From positions 22,401 to 86,400 of the forward strand of contig JAFDVS010000013.1 of assembly GCA_018268935.1 (NCBI GenBank): a stretch of DNA of 64,000 nucleotides. Reading direction: 5' to 3'. The notes below the pieces were generated by a model. It saw nothing but the letters and a program-made list of their open reading frames with translations, had not been told where the DNA came from and did not search any database. The DNA is from Acidobacteriota bacterium (GTDB lineage Bacteria; Acidobacteriota; Terriglobia; Bryobacterales; Bryobacteraceae). Positions 24,151 through 34,399 of this stretch are shown piece by piece; the first letter of the stretch is position 1; every line of letters starts with the position of its first letter. A program made the translations under genes and the position numbers.

Positions 24151-24183
24151 CTGCTAGCAGTGGCGGTTTTCCGTAAAAAACCG
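24151..24183. promoter_or_regulatory. Palindromes in the sigma-factor divergent region
   Basis: A perfect 10-base palindrome CTGCTAGCAG (24151-24160) is followed by an inverted repeat CGGTTTT-6-AAAACCG (24164-24183). A third, CCGG-CATT-CCGG, lies at 24211-24222. They sit between the exported-protein operon and the divergent sigma gene and may be regulator sites or mRNA hairpins in the minus-strand leader. Confidence 0.35.
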
Positions 24184-24248
24184 GACCATGAAAAGAACAA
24201 TGAAATTCCACCGGCATTCCGGTTCGCTACTACGATAGACTTACTCGA

Positions 24249-24818
24249 ATGCCAGAGCGTCCCGGGGACATTACGCAACTCCTGATTTCCTGGGCTGCCG
24301 GCGATGAGGGCTCCCTCGATCGCCTCTCTCCTTTGGTGTATGAAGAGCTACGCCGGATTGCGCGCAATCAGATGCGCCGTGAGCGCCGCGGTCACACACT
24401 GCAAACCACAGGACTCGTGCATGAGGCCTTTCTCCGGCTGGTTGACCCGAAGCTGGTTTCCTTCCGCGACCGGCTGCATTTCTTCGGCGCCGCGGCAAGC
24501 GCCATGCGCCGCGTACTGGTGGATCATGCCCGCGCCCGGCAAACCTCGAAACGAGGCGGCGGGGCGATCCGGCTCAACTTGGACGAAGAGGTTGGCGCCG
24601 CTGACCGCCACGCCGAGATACTGGAGATCGATCAATGTCTCACGCGGCTGGCGGCCCTCGATGCACGTCAAAGCCGTATCGTCGAGTTGCGCTTCTTCGG
24701 CGGGCTTTCGATTGAAGAGACGGCGGAAGTGGAGGGCATCTCTCCGATGACCGTCAAGCGCGAATGGGCGGTCGCGCGCGCCTGGCTGTTTCGCGAAATG
24801 AAGCAGCGGGCGGAGTGA
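24249..24818 (+). CDS. ECF sigma factor, TIGR02999-like
   Basis: 189 residues. Region 2: [20 protein letters not shown] and [19 protein letters not shown], then [28 protein letters not shown]; region 4: [20 protein letters not shown] and [18 protein letters not shown]. This is the Sig-70_X6 (TIGR02999) type, common in Acidobacteria and Planctomycetes, and usually encoded next to a Ser/Thr kinase that controls it. Here a kinase-WD40 gene lies 16 bases away but on the opposite strand, converging. No anti-sigma factor is seen. TACGAT lies 12 bases before the ATG. Confidence 0.92.
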   Translation: MPERPGDITQLLISWAAGDEGSLDRLSPLVYEELRRIARNQMRRERRGHTLQTTGLVHEAFLRLVDPKLVSFRDRLHFFGAAASAMRRVLVDHARARQTSKRGGGAIRLNLDEEVGAADRHAEILEIDQCLTRLAALDARQSRIVELRFFGGLSIEETAEVEGISPMTVKREWAVARAWLFREMKQRAE

Positions 24819-24834
24819 GTTTGGCCGGCAACGC

Positions 24835-27800
24835 CTACTGATAGGAACGGGACGCGACCAGAGTTTCCACCTCGGTGCTGAAAGTGCGCCAGGAGGCGTA
24901 CCCATGCACATTCGGCCCAAACGCGGCGCGCAATTGGCGAGACTGCTCCAGGGTTCGCCGCGCTTGGTCGGGTTGCCTGAGATGCGCCTCCACCGCGGCT
25001 TGTACCAATAGCTGATCTGGAGACGGCTCTGCGATTGCTTCCGCCCGGAGGATTGTCTTCCTGGCTTCCGGATAGTTGCCTTTGCGATAGTGCCCAAGGG
25101 CCAGCGCGGTCAAATACACCGAGCAGTGCGGCGCCCGCTTTGCCGCCTCCTCGGCCATCACCATCGCTTTGTCGTAAGCGGCCCGCGGCTGCTGGGCGCG
25201 AAGGAGAAGATCCGTTACATTCTCATGGAACTTTATGGTGACGAAATGTCCACCGTGGCCCAAGAGCAGTTGCATGGCCTGCGCGCGCGATTCTGTACTG
25301 AGGTTCGGCTCCGCCTGCAGGCGCCGCATCTGGCCAGTCCGCAGCGGATCCAATTTCTGCACACGATCTACCAGCTCGATGGTCCGTGGGGCATAGTGCA
25401 GGCTGGAATCCCATACCTGCACGGTGGTGGCACTGCCGCGACAGTAACCGAGCGCATAAACACGGCTGCCATCTTTGTTCTTCTGCAGGTCATAGGAATT
25501 GCAGCGCGGTACGGGATACTTGTACACCAGTTCGGAGCGATCGACATCCCACACTCGAAAAGTCCAATCGGCGCCCACTGAGAATACGAGTTTTCCATTG
25601 GGGCTGAATTGAACGGCGTAGACTCCCATCGTGTGGCCAGTGAGCGTGCCGAGAGCCGCGCCCGTGCTTGTGTCCCAGACCCAAATCGCCGGGTCTACCG
25701 GGTCCCATTCTCCGGCGGCGACGCGAGACCCATCATTACTGAAGGCGATTTGAGTGGCGGCGGGATGATGAGTGGGCCGAGTCCGGAAGGCACGCAGCGG
25801 ACTCAAGCCGGAAGTACGCCAAAGGTGCAAGGTTGGCCCGTTTCGGTGGGGAGCAAACACGTCTCCGGACGCGGTTGCCAGCATCTGTCCATCGGGGCTG
25901 AATTGGATCGACCACACAATTTCCGGCAACTGCTGCCGGGCGACTTCCTTTCCGGATGCTAAGTCCCAGAGGCGAATGGTCTTGTCAAAAGCGGCCGAAG
26001 CCATCTGTCTCCCATCCGGGCTGAAGGTGATGGAGCGGACAGTTCCCGTATGCCCTTTGCATTCCCGAATCAGACTCCGTGTACGAACGTCCCAGAGCAT
26101 GATGCGTCCATCCACAAGCCCAACGGCAACCTTTGTTCCATCGGGGGTGAATTTCACCGCCCAGCCGGAAAAGCCAATGGGCCAGTGCGCAATCTGTCGA
26201 TGGGTCTTGCGGTCCCACAGTGTGATATCGCGTTTCGTACCCACCGAAGCCAGGGTGGAATCATCCAGGCTGATATCGACCCTTTCCGTACCTGGGGTAA
26301 TGAACAAGGGCATCTTGTAGACAAGAATCTCGCCCGATGTGCCGCCGGCAAAAACATGCGAGCCATCGGGCGAAATGGCCAGTGCTTGTACGTGAACATC
26401 CGCACTCGCGCCGGTGAAGGTATGCAGTTCGTTACCCTCCATGACGTCCCAAAGGCGCACGCTCTGGTCGACCGACGCGGTTGCCACGCGCTGGCTATCG
26501 GGGCTAAAGGTAACAGCGTTAACCCGCGCGGTATGGCCGGAGAATACGCGAACACTCCTCCCCGTTGCCACATCCCAAACCCAGACCTTGGGATCGTGCG
26601 AAACGGTTGCTAGCAGCTTGCCATCCGGACTGAACGCGGTGGCTGCGCAACCGCCTTTGTGGTAGGGCAGGATTAGTTTGCCCTTGGACCTTGCGTCATA
26701 GAGGCTGACGGCCGGCTCCTGCAAGAAGGCGGCGACAACCCTGGTCCCATCACCATTTACCGATATACACCGTATGGCTTTGCCTGGTTCACGTCCCAGC
26801 GTTTGCTGGCTGTTGGTTTCCTGATTCCAAATGCGGAGCTCACCGGATGCATCCCCGGTGGCGATGCGGTTTCCGGTAGGAGTGATGGACACGCTGGTGA
26901 TCGCCTGATCGTGCGCGGGGAGAGTGGACAATGTGCTTCCCGTCTCGGCATCAAGGACCACTGCGATCTTGCCGCCACCCCTGCGCGGTACGGCGACGAT
27001 CTTCGATCCGTCGCGGCTGATGGCGGCAATCCGCGGAAACCCGCTGAGCACCGGTCTGGCGGCGAAATTGGCTTCCCAACGATGAACCGTGCCATACATG
27101 GTCCAGACCAAGCCGGAGTCTTTCGCAAATGCGAATGAAGAAAGAAACGTGTTAGAGCCCAGAGTAGAATCCAGCTCATCGGCTTCCGCGAACAGTCTGG
27201 TCACGCTGTTGTCGCTTCGTTGAAACAGATTGCGCCACTCCCAGCCACGCAGGCCGGTGGGCGATTGAAAGAGCCGCGCGCGGGCCGCATCGTACTCGTT
27301 CTCCTCAATCAACAGGTGGGCGGCTGTGAGGTTGGCACGGTATGCTTCCTCATCGGCGCGCCGCGTTTGCAGTTCAGCCGTCCGGCGTTGGGATTCGGCT
27401 TCCATGGCCCTTCGCTGTGCTTCGTCTTTGCTTTTGTCCGCCTGCTGGCGCTGGCGAAAGGCTTCCTGCTGCTGGCTGCGCGCCTGCTGCCGCTGCATGT
27501 TTGCTTCGTCCCGTTCCTGCGCGGCAATGGTGGCAAGGCGCGTGGTGGTAACAATCCCGCCCGTCAAGGCCGACACGAATACAGCAGCGGCCGCCACGCC
27601 TGCTTTGTGCCGCCGCACAAACTTGCCGGCGCGATAGCCAATTGTGTCCCTGCGTGCCCGAACGGGCATTCCCGACAGGTAGCGCTGCACGTCCTGCGAT
27701 AATTCCTCGGCCGAGGAGTAGCGGCGCATCGGCTCCTTATGCATCGCCATCAGCACGATGTTGTCGATGTCACCAGCCAGATGACGGTTCGCCGATACCT

Positions 27801-28746
27801 GGCTCGGCGCAGGTGTTTCCGACTCGCAAATTACTTGTTGGATTTCACGGGGAGTGTTTGAGGTGAATTGGTGCGGACGCTTTCCGGTGAGTAACTCATA
27901 CAGCACGGCGCCCAGTGAATAAATGTCAGTGGCCGTGGTAACCGGCTGGTTGCGCGCCTGCTCCGGGCTGGCATAGTCCGGCGTCATCACCGGAAACGCC
28001 GCCGTCATGCCGGAGCCGTCATTTTCGACGCCTACGGGGTCGAGGATTTTCGCGATGCCGAAATCGAGGAGTTTGGGTACACCATCCGTTGTTACGAGAA
28101 TGTTTGAGGGCTTCAGATCGCGATGGACAATCAGGTTCTGATGAGCATAGTGGACCGCCCCACACACGGTGCGAAACAGTTCCAGCCTTTGCCGGAGCGT
28201 GAGGGACTTTTCCCTGCAATAAACATCAATGGGCGCTCCGTCGACATATTCCATGGCGAAATACGGGCGTTGGTCCGCGGTGGCGCCGCCGTCCAGCAGC
28301 ATGGTGATGTTCGGATGGTTCAATGTGGCGCTGATGCGTCGTTCGCTGTAAAACCGGTCCATGATTTGTGCTGTGTTCATGCCCGGCTTGACAACTTTGA
28401 TCGCCACTTTCTTGCGAAACTCATCTTCCCGGACCGCCTCATAAACAACGCCCATGCCACCGGACCCGATCTCGCGCAGGATTCGGTAGGGACCAATGCG
28501 CTGTCCTTCCAGTGCAGCCGGCGGCGCACTGGTGGATCCGGACTGCATAATGGTGGCCGCGTAAGCCGGATCCTGCAAGAACCCGGCGCCGGCTTCGTCA
28601 CTGGCCTCAAGAAGACTCTCTACCTCACGCCGCAACTCCTGGTCGGAGCCGCATAAGTCCGCCAGACGCGTCGTGCGTTCGTTGTAATCCGCGGTCAGTA
28701 GGAGGGCAACGATCTCTTTGACCTGTTGGTAGCGCTGCTGGTCCAT
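24835..28746 (-). CDS. Ser/Thr protein kinase with WD40 propeller
   Basis: 1303 residues. N-terminal 80 residues are a helical segment often found in acidobacterial kinases beside TIGR02999 sigma factors ([29 protein letters not shown]). Residues about 85-350 are a Hanks-type kinase: glycine loop [50 protein letters not shown] and [17 protein letters not shown] membrane helix follows (about 390-415), then a Gln/Arg-rich coiled coil. Residues about 560-1120 hold WD40 repeats such as [25 protein letters not shown], and a TPR-like tail ends the protein. All catalytic residues are present. Probable role: sensing through the external propeller and phosphorylating the sigma factor or others. Confidence 0.93.
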   Translation of the reverse strand: MDQQRYQQVKEIVALLLTADYNERTTRLADLCGSDQELRREVESLLEASDEAGAGFLQDPAYAATIMQSGSTSAPPAALEGQRIGPYRILREIGSGGMGVVYEAVREDEFRKKVAIKVVKPGMNTAQIMDRFYSERRISATLNHPNITMLLDGGATADQRPYFAMEYVDGAPIDVYCREKSLTLRQRLELFRTVCGAVHYAHQNLIVHRDLKPSNILVTTDGVPKLLDFGIAKILDPVGVENDGSGMTAAFPVMTPDYASPEQARNQPVTTATDIYSLGAVLYELLTGKRPHQFTSNTPREIQQVICESETPAPSQVSANRHLAGDIDNIVLMAMHKEPMRRYSSAEELSQDVQRYLSGMPVRARRDTIGYRAGKFVRRHKAGVAAAAVFVSALTGGIVTTTRLATIAAQERDEANMQRQQARSQQQEAFRQRQQADKSKDEAQRRAMEAESQRRTAELQTRRADEEAYRANLTAAHLLIEENEYDAARARLFQSPTGLRGWEWRNLFQRSDNSVTRLFAEADELDSTLGSNTFLSSFAFAKDSGLVWTMYGTVHRWEANFAARPVLSGFPRIAAISRDGSKIVAVPRRGGGKIAVVLDAETGSTLSTLPAHDQAITSVSITPTGNRIATGDASGELRIWNQETNSQQTLGREPGKAIRCISVNGDGTRVVAAFLQEPAVSLYDARSKGKLILPYHKGGCAATAFSPDGKLLATVSHDPKVWVWDVATGRSVRVFSGHTARVNAVTFSPDSQRVATASVDQSVRLWDVMEGNELHTFTGASADVHVQALAISPDGSHVFAGGTSGEILVYKMPLFITPGTERVDISLDDSTLASVGTKRDITLWDRKTHRQIAHWPIGFSGWAVKFTPDGTKVAVGLVDGRIMLWDVRTRSLIRECKGHTGTVRSITFSPDGRQMASAAFDKTIRLWDLASGKEVARQQLPEIVWSIQFSPDGQMLATASGDVFAPHRNGPTLHLWRTSGLSPLRAFRTRPTHHPAATQIAFSNDGSRVAAGEWDPVDPAIWVWDTSTGAALGTLTGHTMGVYAVQFSPNGKLVFSVGADWTFRVWDVDRSELVYKYPVPRCNSYDLQKNKDGSRVYALGYCRGSATTVQVWDSSLHYAPRTIELVDRVQKLDPLRTGQMRRLQAEPNLSTESRAQAMQLLLGHGGHFVTIKFHENVTDLLLRAQQPRAAYDKAMVMAEEAAKRAPHCSVYLTALALGHYRKGNYPEARKTILRAEAIAEPSPDQLLVQAAVEAHLRQPDQARRTLEQSRQLRAAFGPNVHGYASWRTFSTEVETLVASRSYQ

Positions 28747-28926
28747 CTACACCTCAATGCAAACCGTTGTAGCCTTGCGTCAGTGGCGACGCATGCGAGG
28801 CTTTAAAGGGGTCTTGCAGGCAGTGGCGAAAATTCGCAGCAAGATGGACCATGGAATTTTTTGTATCTTCAATAGTACTCAAAAAGACACTGCGGAAAGG
28901 CCGCGGCACTTGGGCAAGCTAGAGAT

Positions 28927-28956
28927 GCTATCATGTAATCGCTTTGCGCTATCATG
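28927..28956 (+). promoter_or_regulatory. Direct repeat GCTATCATG x2, operator/-10 of toxin-antitoxin operon
   Basis: GCTATCATG occurs at 28927-28935 and 28948-28956, 21 bases apart or two helical turns, just before the antitoxin ATG at 28964. Each copy contains TATCAT; the second sits 8 bases before the ATG and could be the -10 of a leaderless transcript. Ribbon-helix-helix antitoxins typically bind such repeated half-sites. The rest of the 217-base gap back to 28747 shows no gene. Confidence 0.5.
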
Positions 28957-28963
28957 ATGGCAG

Positions 28964-29215
28964 ATGATTCGAACTCAAATTCAGATCACGAAAGAGCAGG
29001 CTGCCGTTCTCCGCGCCATGTCGGTCGAACGTCGACGTCCGGTGGCCGAACTCATCCGAATGAGTATTGATTCCTTTCTGCAGCGCGAGGCTGGGATCAG
29101 CAGCGACCGAAAGCGAGCCAGGGCCAAGAGTGCGGCCGGACGATTCGCATCTTCGCAGTCGGATGTCAGTGCCGAACACGATAGGTATCTGGCAGAAGCA
29201 ATGAGCCAGTCGTGA
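28964..29215 (+). CDS. Ribbon-helix-helix antitoxin (VapB-like)
   Basis: 83 residues. The N-terminus MIRTQIQITKEQAAVLRAMS followed by RRRPVAELIRMSIDSFL fits a ribbon-helix-helix DNA-binding domain: one short beta strand and two helices. The remainder, rich in Arg, Ala and Ser, would be the unstructured toxin-wrapping tail. No ribosome binding site precedes the ATG. It overlaps the PIN toxin gene by GTGA, the normal antitoxin-first order. It should neutralise that toxin and repress the shared promoter via the upstream repeats. Confidence 0.85.
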   Translation: MIRTQIQITKEQAAVLRAMSVERRRPVAELIRMSIDSFLQREAGISSDRKRARAKSAAGRFASSQSDVSAEHDRYLAEAMSQS

Positions 29216-29610
29216 CCTTCGTCGACACCTCAGCGATCTTCGCAATACTGGATCGGAGTGATGCAAACCACCAAACCGCGAAGAACTGCTGGTTTGCTTT
29301 GCTCGATTCGAATGATCCGCTTTTTACCACCAGCTACGTGGTGGTGGAAAGTTGTGCGCTGGCCCAGGCCCGTTTGGGGTTAGAGGCAGTTCGTTCTATC
29401 AGCGAGGACATTCTCCCGGTGATGGAAATCGTCTGGGTGGATGAATCCACACACACGACGGCTATGGCTGCCCTGCTGGCGGCCCAGCGGCGCAAGCTCA
29501 GCCTGGTGGATTGCGTCAGCTTTGCGGTCTCGCGCGTCAGAGGCTCGCAGGTGGCATTCGCATTCGATCAGCACTTCGTGGAAGAGGGCTTCCGATTTCC
29601 GGCTTGGTGA
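29212..29610 (+). CDS. PIN-domain toxin (VapC-like ribonuclease)
   Basis: 132 residues from GTG 29212, overlapping the antitoxin stop by 4 bases. PIN-domain motifs with their acids: VDTSAIFAILDRSDANH (first Asp), YVVVESCALAQARLG (Glu), KLSLVDCVSFAVSRVRG (Asp) and AFAFDQHFVEEGF (Asp). All four metal-binding positions are kept, so the enzyme should be active, cleaving RNA under stress when the antitoxin is degraded. It contrasts with the frameshifted vapC at 5206. Confidence 0.9.
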   Translation: MTFVDTSAIFAILDRSDANHQTAKNCWFALLDSNDPLFTTSYVVVESCALAQARLGLEAVRSISEDILPVMEIVWVDESTHTTAMAALLAAQRRKLSLVDCVSFAVSRVRGSQVAFAFDQHFVEEGFRFPAW

Positions 29611-29633
29611 CAGCCATGCGCGCGACACGAAAA

Positions 29634-32600
29634 TCAAAAAATCAGTTTCAGCGCGAGTTGCATGTTGCGCGGCTGATTGGCTTGACCGCCGATGATCCCA
29701 AAGCCGGGATTGCCCACCGTAGTATTCGGCAATCCGAAGATCGGAGTATTAGTCAGGTTGAACGCCTCGGCGCGGAACTGCAGGCGCATGCTCTCATACA
29801 ACGCGAAGTTCTTAATCAACGAGAAGTCGAGGTTGTACGTCTTCGGTCCACGATGGCGGGAATCGAGGCGCGGGGTATCGCCGAACTCGAAGGAGTTGGG
29901 GCGGCGGAACGCATCGGCATTGAGATAACCGGGGCCGCCGGAAACACCGCCGATACGGCTGGAAACGCTACCGCTGGTTTCGGCTTCCACGGAAGCGGAA
30001 GTGAAGCTCGCCCGGCCCCCGGCGTAAGGCGGCGTGCCGGAAACTCCGAAGTTCAGCGGCTGGCCGGATTGGAACGTGTAGATGCCGTTCACTTGCCAGC
30101 CACCGATGATCAGGTCAACTGCCTTGCGGGAATCAGCGGCGAACTTGCGGCCTTTGCCGAAGGGCAGATCGTAGACGCCGCTCATCACCAGGCGGTGCGG
30201 GAAATCGGAACCAAGCACGCTGCGATCGGCGGCGCGATTGAATTCGTTCTGATAGCCGGGGTTCTGGCCCGCATCGAAGAACGAGGTCGTCAGCATGTTC
30301 ACATCGCCGAGGTTCTTTGAGAACGTATAGCTCAACGTGCCGAGGAAGCCGTTGGTCATGCGGCGCTGCACGCTGAGTTGCAGCGCGTGATAGCTGGAGT
30401 TGCCCGCGCCCACGAAGTTGTTGCCGAAGCCGGTGAAGTGCGGGAAGGCGCGCAGAAGCTGATTGCGCTGCACCTGGCGCGTGGCGAGCGGGCCGGAGGT
30501 GATGATGCCGAAGAACGGATTGTTGACCAGGGCATTGAGATCGGCCACGCGATTGGCGTCGCCGATGGCGCCGTAGTGAATCGGGTTGAGGGCGTTGAGA
30601 CCGACGTTGACGGGGAGCAGCACACCCTTGTTGCCTGCATAGGTGACGCTGAGCCCGGTGGCGCCGGGCAGTTCGCGCTGCACACCGAAGTTCCACTGCA
30701 TGGAGTACGGCAGCGGCGTATCGTATTTCAGGGCAGCGATGCCGGTGCCGACCAGCGTCGCAGCGCCCTGCGAGCTACCGGCGAGCGGCTGAAGCCCGGT
30801 GGGGAACGGATTGACGAAGCTGCCGACCGGCGTCACGCTGTCGATGGTGGAAACAAATGGCGTGGTGACCGTGAAGCCGGGGTTGCCCGCATTGAACAGG
30901 CGCACAAGGCCGGGGGTGTAGAAGAATCCGAAGCCGCCGCGGAAGATCGTCTTGGGATTGAGCGAATAGGCGAGCCCAAGGCGCGGACCGAGATTGTCGG
31001 CGTCGGTCTTGTAGCGCTGGCGCGAAGCGCCGTTGACGCCACGGAAGACGAGTCCGCCACGCAGTGGGAGCCCAGTGGGCTGCGCCAGAGGAGAGACAAT
31101 ATCCGGCTCCACGGTAGCAATGCGGTTGAAGCGCTCCGACGGGCCGGTCTCCACTTCCCAACGCAAGCCGATGTTCATGGTGAGTTTTTGCGAGATCTTC
31201 CAATCGTCCTGGAAGTACAGGGCGTGATAGAAGCCCTGCTGCGAAGTGGCGTCAGAGAACGTGAGCAGTCCGCCGGTGGGAATACCAAGCAGGTAGGAAG
31301 CAAAGCCGAGGTACGGCGCCTGGCCTCCGGGCACACCGGTGATGGGATCGGGACCCGAGGTGAATGTCGAGCTGAAGGAGAAGTTGCCGCCGGGGTTGCC
31401 GAGGCTCGCGTTGTGATCGAGGAAGACGCGGCCATCCCAGCCGAACTTCATCGTGTGGCGGGAGCGGATCCAACTGATGGCAGTGGCCACGTTGTGCGAG
31501 TAGCGTGTGAAGCGCTGGTTGCCCGATTCATCGTTGCCGTTGAAACCGTTGATGCCGATAACCGGTAGGAAGCGCTCCTGCACCTGGCTCACGTAGAGCG
31601 GCGAGAAGCCGAGCGAGCCGAGGTCAGTGCCGAGCGAATAAGGATCGCGGAAGTTGCGCTGGCGGGCGAAGCCGTAACGCGTGTTGAGCACCAGCGTGGG
31701 CCGCAACGTGAAGACGTGATCGAGCACCACGGTGTGCGATTTGATGAACTGATTGAAGCCTGCCGGGCTGGCGACGCTGTTCCAGTAATTGGGCTCGTAG
31801 TGATCGTTGTTCAACTTGCTGTAGCGGCCGAAGAGGCGGTTACGCTGCGAGAAATTGTGATCGAGCCGGATGGAGATCTGGCGGTCGTCATCACGCGAAC
31901 TGGCGACGGAATCGAGGTTGTTGACGATGCCGGGGCGTTGCGGAGCCGGGTACAGTTTGAGGATGTTCTGCGAGAGCGCCACCTGGCGATTGGCGGGGAT
32001 GACTTTGCCGGGGAACGGAGACCGAAGGAAGCGGCCTGCCTGGGCGGGATTGGCAACCACGGTGGCCGGGTCGTAGATATCAGCCGGAGCTTCGCTGAGG
32101 TTGCCGGTCCGCATGAGCGTGGTGGGAACGGAGAAGGTGCGGAAGAGGCTGCGGCGCAGGAAGACCTGTTCGTAGTTGAAGAAGAAGAATGTCTTGTCTT
32201 TCCCGTTGTAGACATTGGGCACCAGAACGGGCCCGCCGAGCGAGCCGCCGAACTGGTTGTAGCGCAGTGGCGTGCGGCGATCGGCCCGGCCGGGAATAGG
32301 ATTCGTGCCTGCGCGATTGACGAAGAAGTTCGCGGCGTCGATCTTTTCATTGCGGAAGAACTCGTACGCCGTGCCGCGGAAACGATTGGTGCCGCTCTTG
32401 GTGACGATGTTGAGAATGCCGCCGGAGGTGCGTCCGAACTCGGCGGGGGACATGTTGGTCTGTACCTTGAACTCTTCCGTTGTGTCGATGGTGGGGATGA
32501 GAGCAGGCTGGCCCTGGCAGCACACGGTGATGGGGATGCCGTCGAGCAGGATTTCGTTGGCGCCGGTCATGCCGCCGTTGGAAAGGAAGTTGTTGGCGCC

Positions 32601-33131
32601 CGCGGCCTGCGCCGCGCCGCGCTGTTGGGCCACACCTGCGCCGAAGCCGGCAAGCGGTGTCACGCCGGGCGTGAGCGCGGCCAGCGCGAAGGGATTGCGC
32701 CCGTTGAGTGGCAGATCAACCACCTGGCGCTGTGTGATCACCTGTCCCAGGTTGGAAGAATCAGGCTCCAGCACAACCGAGGCAGCCGACACCGTGACCG
32801 ATTCGGATACCTGGCCAACCGTGAGTTGCGCATCGATGCGTGCCTGTTGCGTAACCGCAATGTTGAACGTGCGCGCGAAGACTTGAAAGCCGCTCTTCTC
32901 CACCGTGATCTGGTAGCTGCCGGGTTGTACGAGAGGGAATACGTAGCTTCCGGTCTCATTGGAAACGGTAGTCTGCACAAGCCCGGTTCCGGTGTTCGTG
33001 AGCTTTACCGAGGCCTCGGCGATCAACGCGCCGCCGGCATCCGTGACGAATCCGGTTACGGTGCCTGTTGTGGTTTGAGCGGAAAGCGGCAGCGCCGCCG
33101 CGAAGGCGAGTACAATCGACAGGAACTTCAT
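29634..33131 (-). CDS. Oar-like TonB-dependent receptor with carboxypeptidase-regulatory domain
   Basis: 1165 residues from ATG 33131 with AAGGGG five bases upstream. Signal peptide MKFLSIVLAFAAALPLSAQ, then a carboxypeptidase-regulatory-like beta domain (about 22-105: GTVTGFVTDAGGALIAEASV, YVFPLVQPGSYQITVEKSGF), a plug domain (LPLNGRNPFALAALTPG, NEILLDGIPI, AEFGRTSGGILNIVTKSGTN), and a large outer-membrane barrel ending in LALKLIF with the C-terminal aromatic. These Oar-like proteins are expanded in Acidobacteria and are thought to take up polysaccharide fragments or other large ligands. No SusD partner lies nearby. The leader contains a small GC hairpin at 33151-33163. Confidence 0.93.
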   Translation of the reverse strand: MKFLSIVLAFAAALPLSAQTTTGTVTGFVTDAGGALIAEASVKLTNTGTGLVQTTVSNETGSYVFPLVQPGSYQITVEKSGFQVFARTFNIAVTQQARIDAQLTVGQVSESVTVSAASVVLEPDSSNLGQVITQRQVVDLPLNGRNPFALAALTPGVTPLAGFGAGVAQQRGAAQAAGANNFLSNGGMTGANEILLDGIPITVCCQGQPALIPTIDTTEEFKVQTNMSPAEFGRTSGGILNIVTKSGTNRFRGTAYEFFRNEKIDAANFFVNRAGTNPIPGRADRRTPLRYNQFGGSLGGPVLVPNVYNGKDKTFFFFNYEQVFLRRSLFRTFSVPTTLMRTGNLSEAPADIYDPATVVANPAQAGRFLRSPFPGKVIPANRQVALSQNILKLYPAPQRPGIVNNLDSVASSRDDDRQISIRLDHNFSQRNRLFGRYSKLNNDHYEPNYWNSVASPAGFNQFIKSHTVVLDHVFTLRPTLVLNTRYGFARQRNFRDPYSLGTDLGSLGFSPLYVSQVQERFLPVIGINGFNGNDESGNQRFTRYSHNVATAISWIRSRHTMKFGWDGRVFLDHNASLGNPGGNFSFSSTFTSGPDPITGVPGGQAPYLGFASYLLGIPTGGLLTFSDATSQQGFYHALYFQDDWKISQKLTMNIGLRWEVETGPSERFNRIATVEPDIVSPLAQPTGLPLRGGLVFRGVNGASRQRYKTDADNLGPRLGLAYSLNPKTIFRGGFGFFYTPGLVRLFNAGNPGFTVTTPFVSTIDSVTPVGSFVNPFPTGLQPLAGSSQGAATLVGTGIAALKYDTPLPYSMQWNFGVQRELPGATGLSVTYAGNKGVLLPVNVGLNALNPIHYGAIGDANRVADLNALVNNPFFGIITSGPLATRQVQRNQLLRAFPHFTGFGNNFVGAGNSSYHALQLSVQRRMTNGFLGTLSYTFSKNLGDVNMLTTSFFDAGQNPGYQNEFNRAADRSVLGSDFPHRLVMSGVYDLPFGKGRKFAADSRKAVDLIIGGWQVNGIYTFQSGQPLNFGVSGTPPYAGGRASFTSASVEAETSGSVSSRIGGVSGGPGYLNADAFRRPNSFEFGDTPRLDSRHRGPKTYNLDFSLIKNFALYESMRLQFRAEAFNLTNTPIFGLPNTTVGNPGFGIIGGQANQPRNMQLALKLIF

Positions 33132-33204
33132 ATTAACCCCTTGACGTGAAGCGGGTGGCCCGCTGAAGCAATTCTTGCCTAGCAGGATAACAGGAATTGA
33201 GACG

Positions 33205-34299
33205 TTACCGGACGGCGGCGCGTGCAGGAACGACTTGCGTCACCCATCCGTGACGGTCTGGAATGCGCCCGTACTGGATGCCCTGCAGTTGTTCGAACAA
33301 CTGGTTGGTGACCGGCCCAGGGGCGGCATCGCCCACAGGAATACGGTCGCCGCTTTCGAGCTTGAAGCCTCGGATGCCGGTGATGACGGCCGCGGTGCCG
33401 CATGCCATCACTTCACTGATCTGGCCGGAGCGGATGCGGGCGAGCATGTCGTCGAAGCCATAGGCTTCTTCCCGGACCTTGAGTCCCATGTCGCGGGCGA
33501 GCGTGAGGATGGAATCGCGTGTGACGCCGTTCAGGATCGTGCCGCCGAGGGCGGGCGTGACCAAATCCCCATTGTCCACAAACAGAATGTTCATGCCGCC
33601 CATCTCTTCTACGCGGCGGTCACTGCTGCTGTCGAGGAACAGCACCTGCGCGCAGCCGACTTCCTTCGCCTGGGTGATCACTTGCAGTGTGACCGCATAG
33701 TTGGCCGCGGCTTTGACGTGTCCAGTCCCGCCAGGAGCGGCGCGCACCACCGATTCGCTGATCAGCACATCCACGGCGCCAGCGCCGGAGGGCAGTTCCG
33801 GGAAGTAGGAACCGGCGGGCAGCGTGAGGATAAAGAAGATGAACTCGGAGGAGCTCTTTACGCCGATGCACGGTTCGGTGCCGATCAGCGTGGGGCGGAC
33901 ATAGAGGCTGCCGGGAAACGGCGGCGTGTAGGCGTGATCGGCTTTGACCAGTTCGTTCACCGCATCGAGGAAGAGTTGCTCATCCACGTGCGGCATCGAC
34001 ATGCGCGCGGCCGACGCGTTGAAGCGGCGCGCGTTCATCTCAGGACGGAACAGCGCGATGCTGCCATCGGCGTGCTCATAGGCCTTCAGACCTTCGAAAA
34101 TGGCCTGGGCGTAATGGAATACCAGAGCCGCGGGATGAAGGGAGAAATTGTGGACAGGCTCAATGCGCGCGTTTTGCCACTGACCACCGCGATACTCGCA
34201 GCAAAAAAAGTGCGGAGTGAACATCTTGCCGAAGGCGATGTTCTTCGGATCGAGTGACGGCGGCGCGGCCTGGGGAACGGTTTTGATGTCGATCTTCAT
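33205..34299 (-). CDS. ilvE: Branched-chain amino acid aminotransferase
   Basis: 364 residues, the length of the long IlvE form. Fold-type IV PLP enzyme that transfers the amino group between Glu and the keto acids of Leu, Ile and Val. Motifs: HYAQAIFEGLKAYEHADGS, LYVRPTLIGTEPCIGV, the PLP-binding Lys in GTGHVKAAANYA, EEMGGMNILFV and the phosphate-binding GVTRDSIL. Further along, EVMACGTAAVITGI is typical of bacterial and eukaryotic BCATs. A perfect TATAAT lies 21 bases before the ATG. No other branched-chain biosynthesis gene is adjacent. Confidence 0.95.
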   Translation of the reverse strand: MKIDIKTVPQAAPPSLDPKNIAFGKMFTPHFFCCEYRGGQWQNARIEPVHNFSLHPAALVFHYAQAIFEGLKAYEHADGSIALFRPEMNARRFNASAARMSMPHVDEQLFLDAVNELVKADHAYTPPFPGSLYVRPTLIGTEPCIGVKSSSEFIFFILTLPAGSYFPELPSGAGAVDVLISESVVRAAPGGTGHVKAAANYAVTLQVITQAKEVGCAQVLFLDSSSDRRVEEMGGMNILFVDNGDLVTPALGGTILNGVTRDSILTLARDMGLKVREEAYGFDDMLARIRSGQISEVMACGTAAVITGIRGFKLESGDRIPVGDAAPGPVTNQLFEQLQGIQYGRIPDRHGWVTQVVPARAAVR

Positions 34300-34320
34300 G
34301 GGGCAGGAACCGGAGTATTT

Positions 34321-34326
34321 ATTATA
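34321..34326 (-). promoter_or_regulatory. -10 box TATAAT of ilvE
   Basis: Perfect TATAAT on the minus strand, 21 bases upstream of the ilvE ATG. The sequence 17 bases further up is not a clear -35 box. Confidence 0.5.
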
Positions 34327-34399
34327 CCTATTGGCGCATTAGCGGCTACGGGGTGGGAGATGTTGATAGACTGAGGGGAGCTATTCTTCGCCTGAGCCG

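Noticed and set aside
31716..33149. A 477-codon open frame antisense to the TonB-dependent receptor
   Set aside because: The receptor on the minus strand has clear domains over the whole length; the plus-strand frame shows none.
33151..33163. Hairpin GCGGG-TGG-CCCGC as an attenuator or terminator
   Set aside because: Only five base pairs and no following T-run on either strand; in this GC-rich sequence such a stem is expected by chance.
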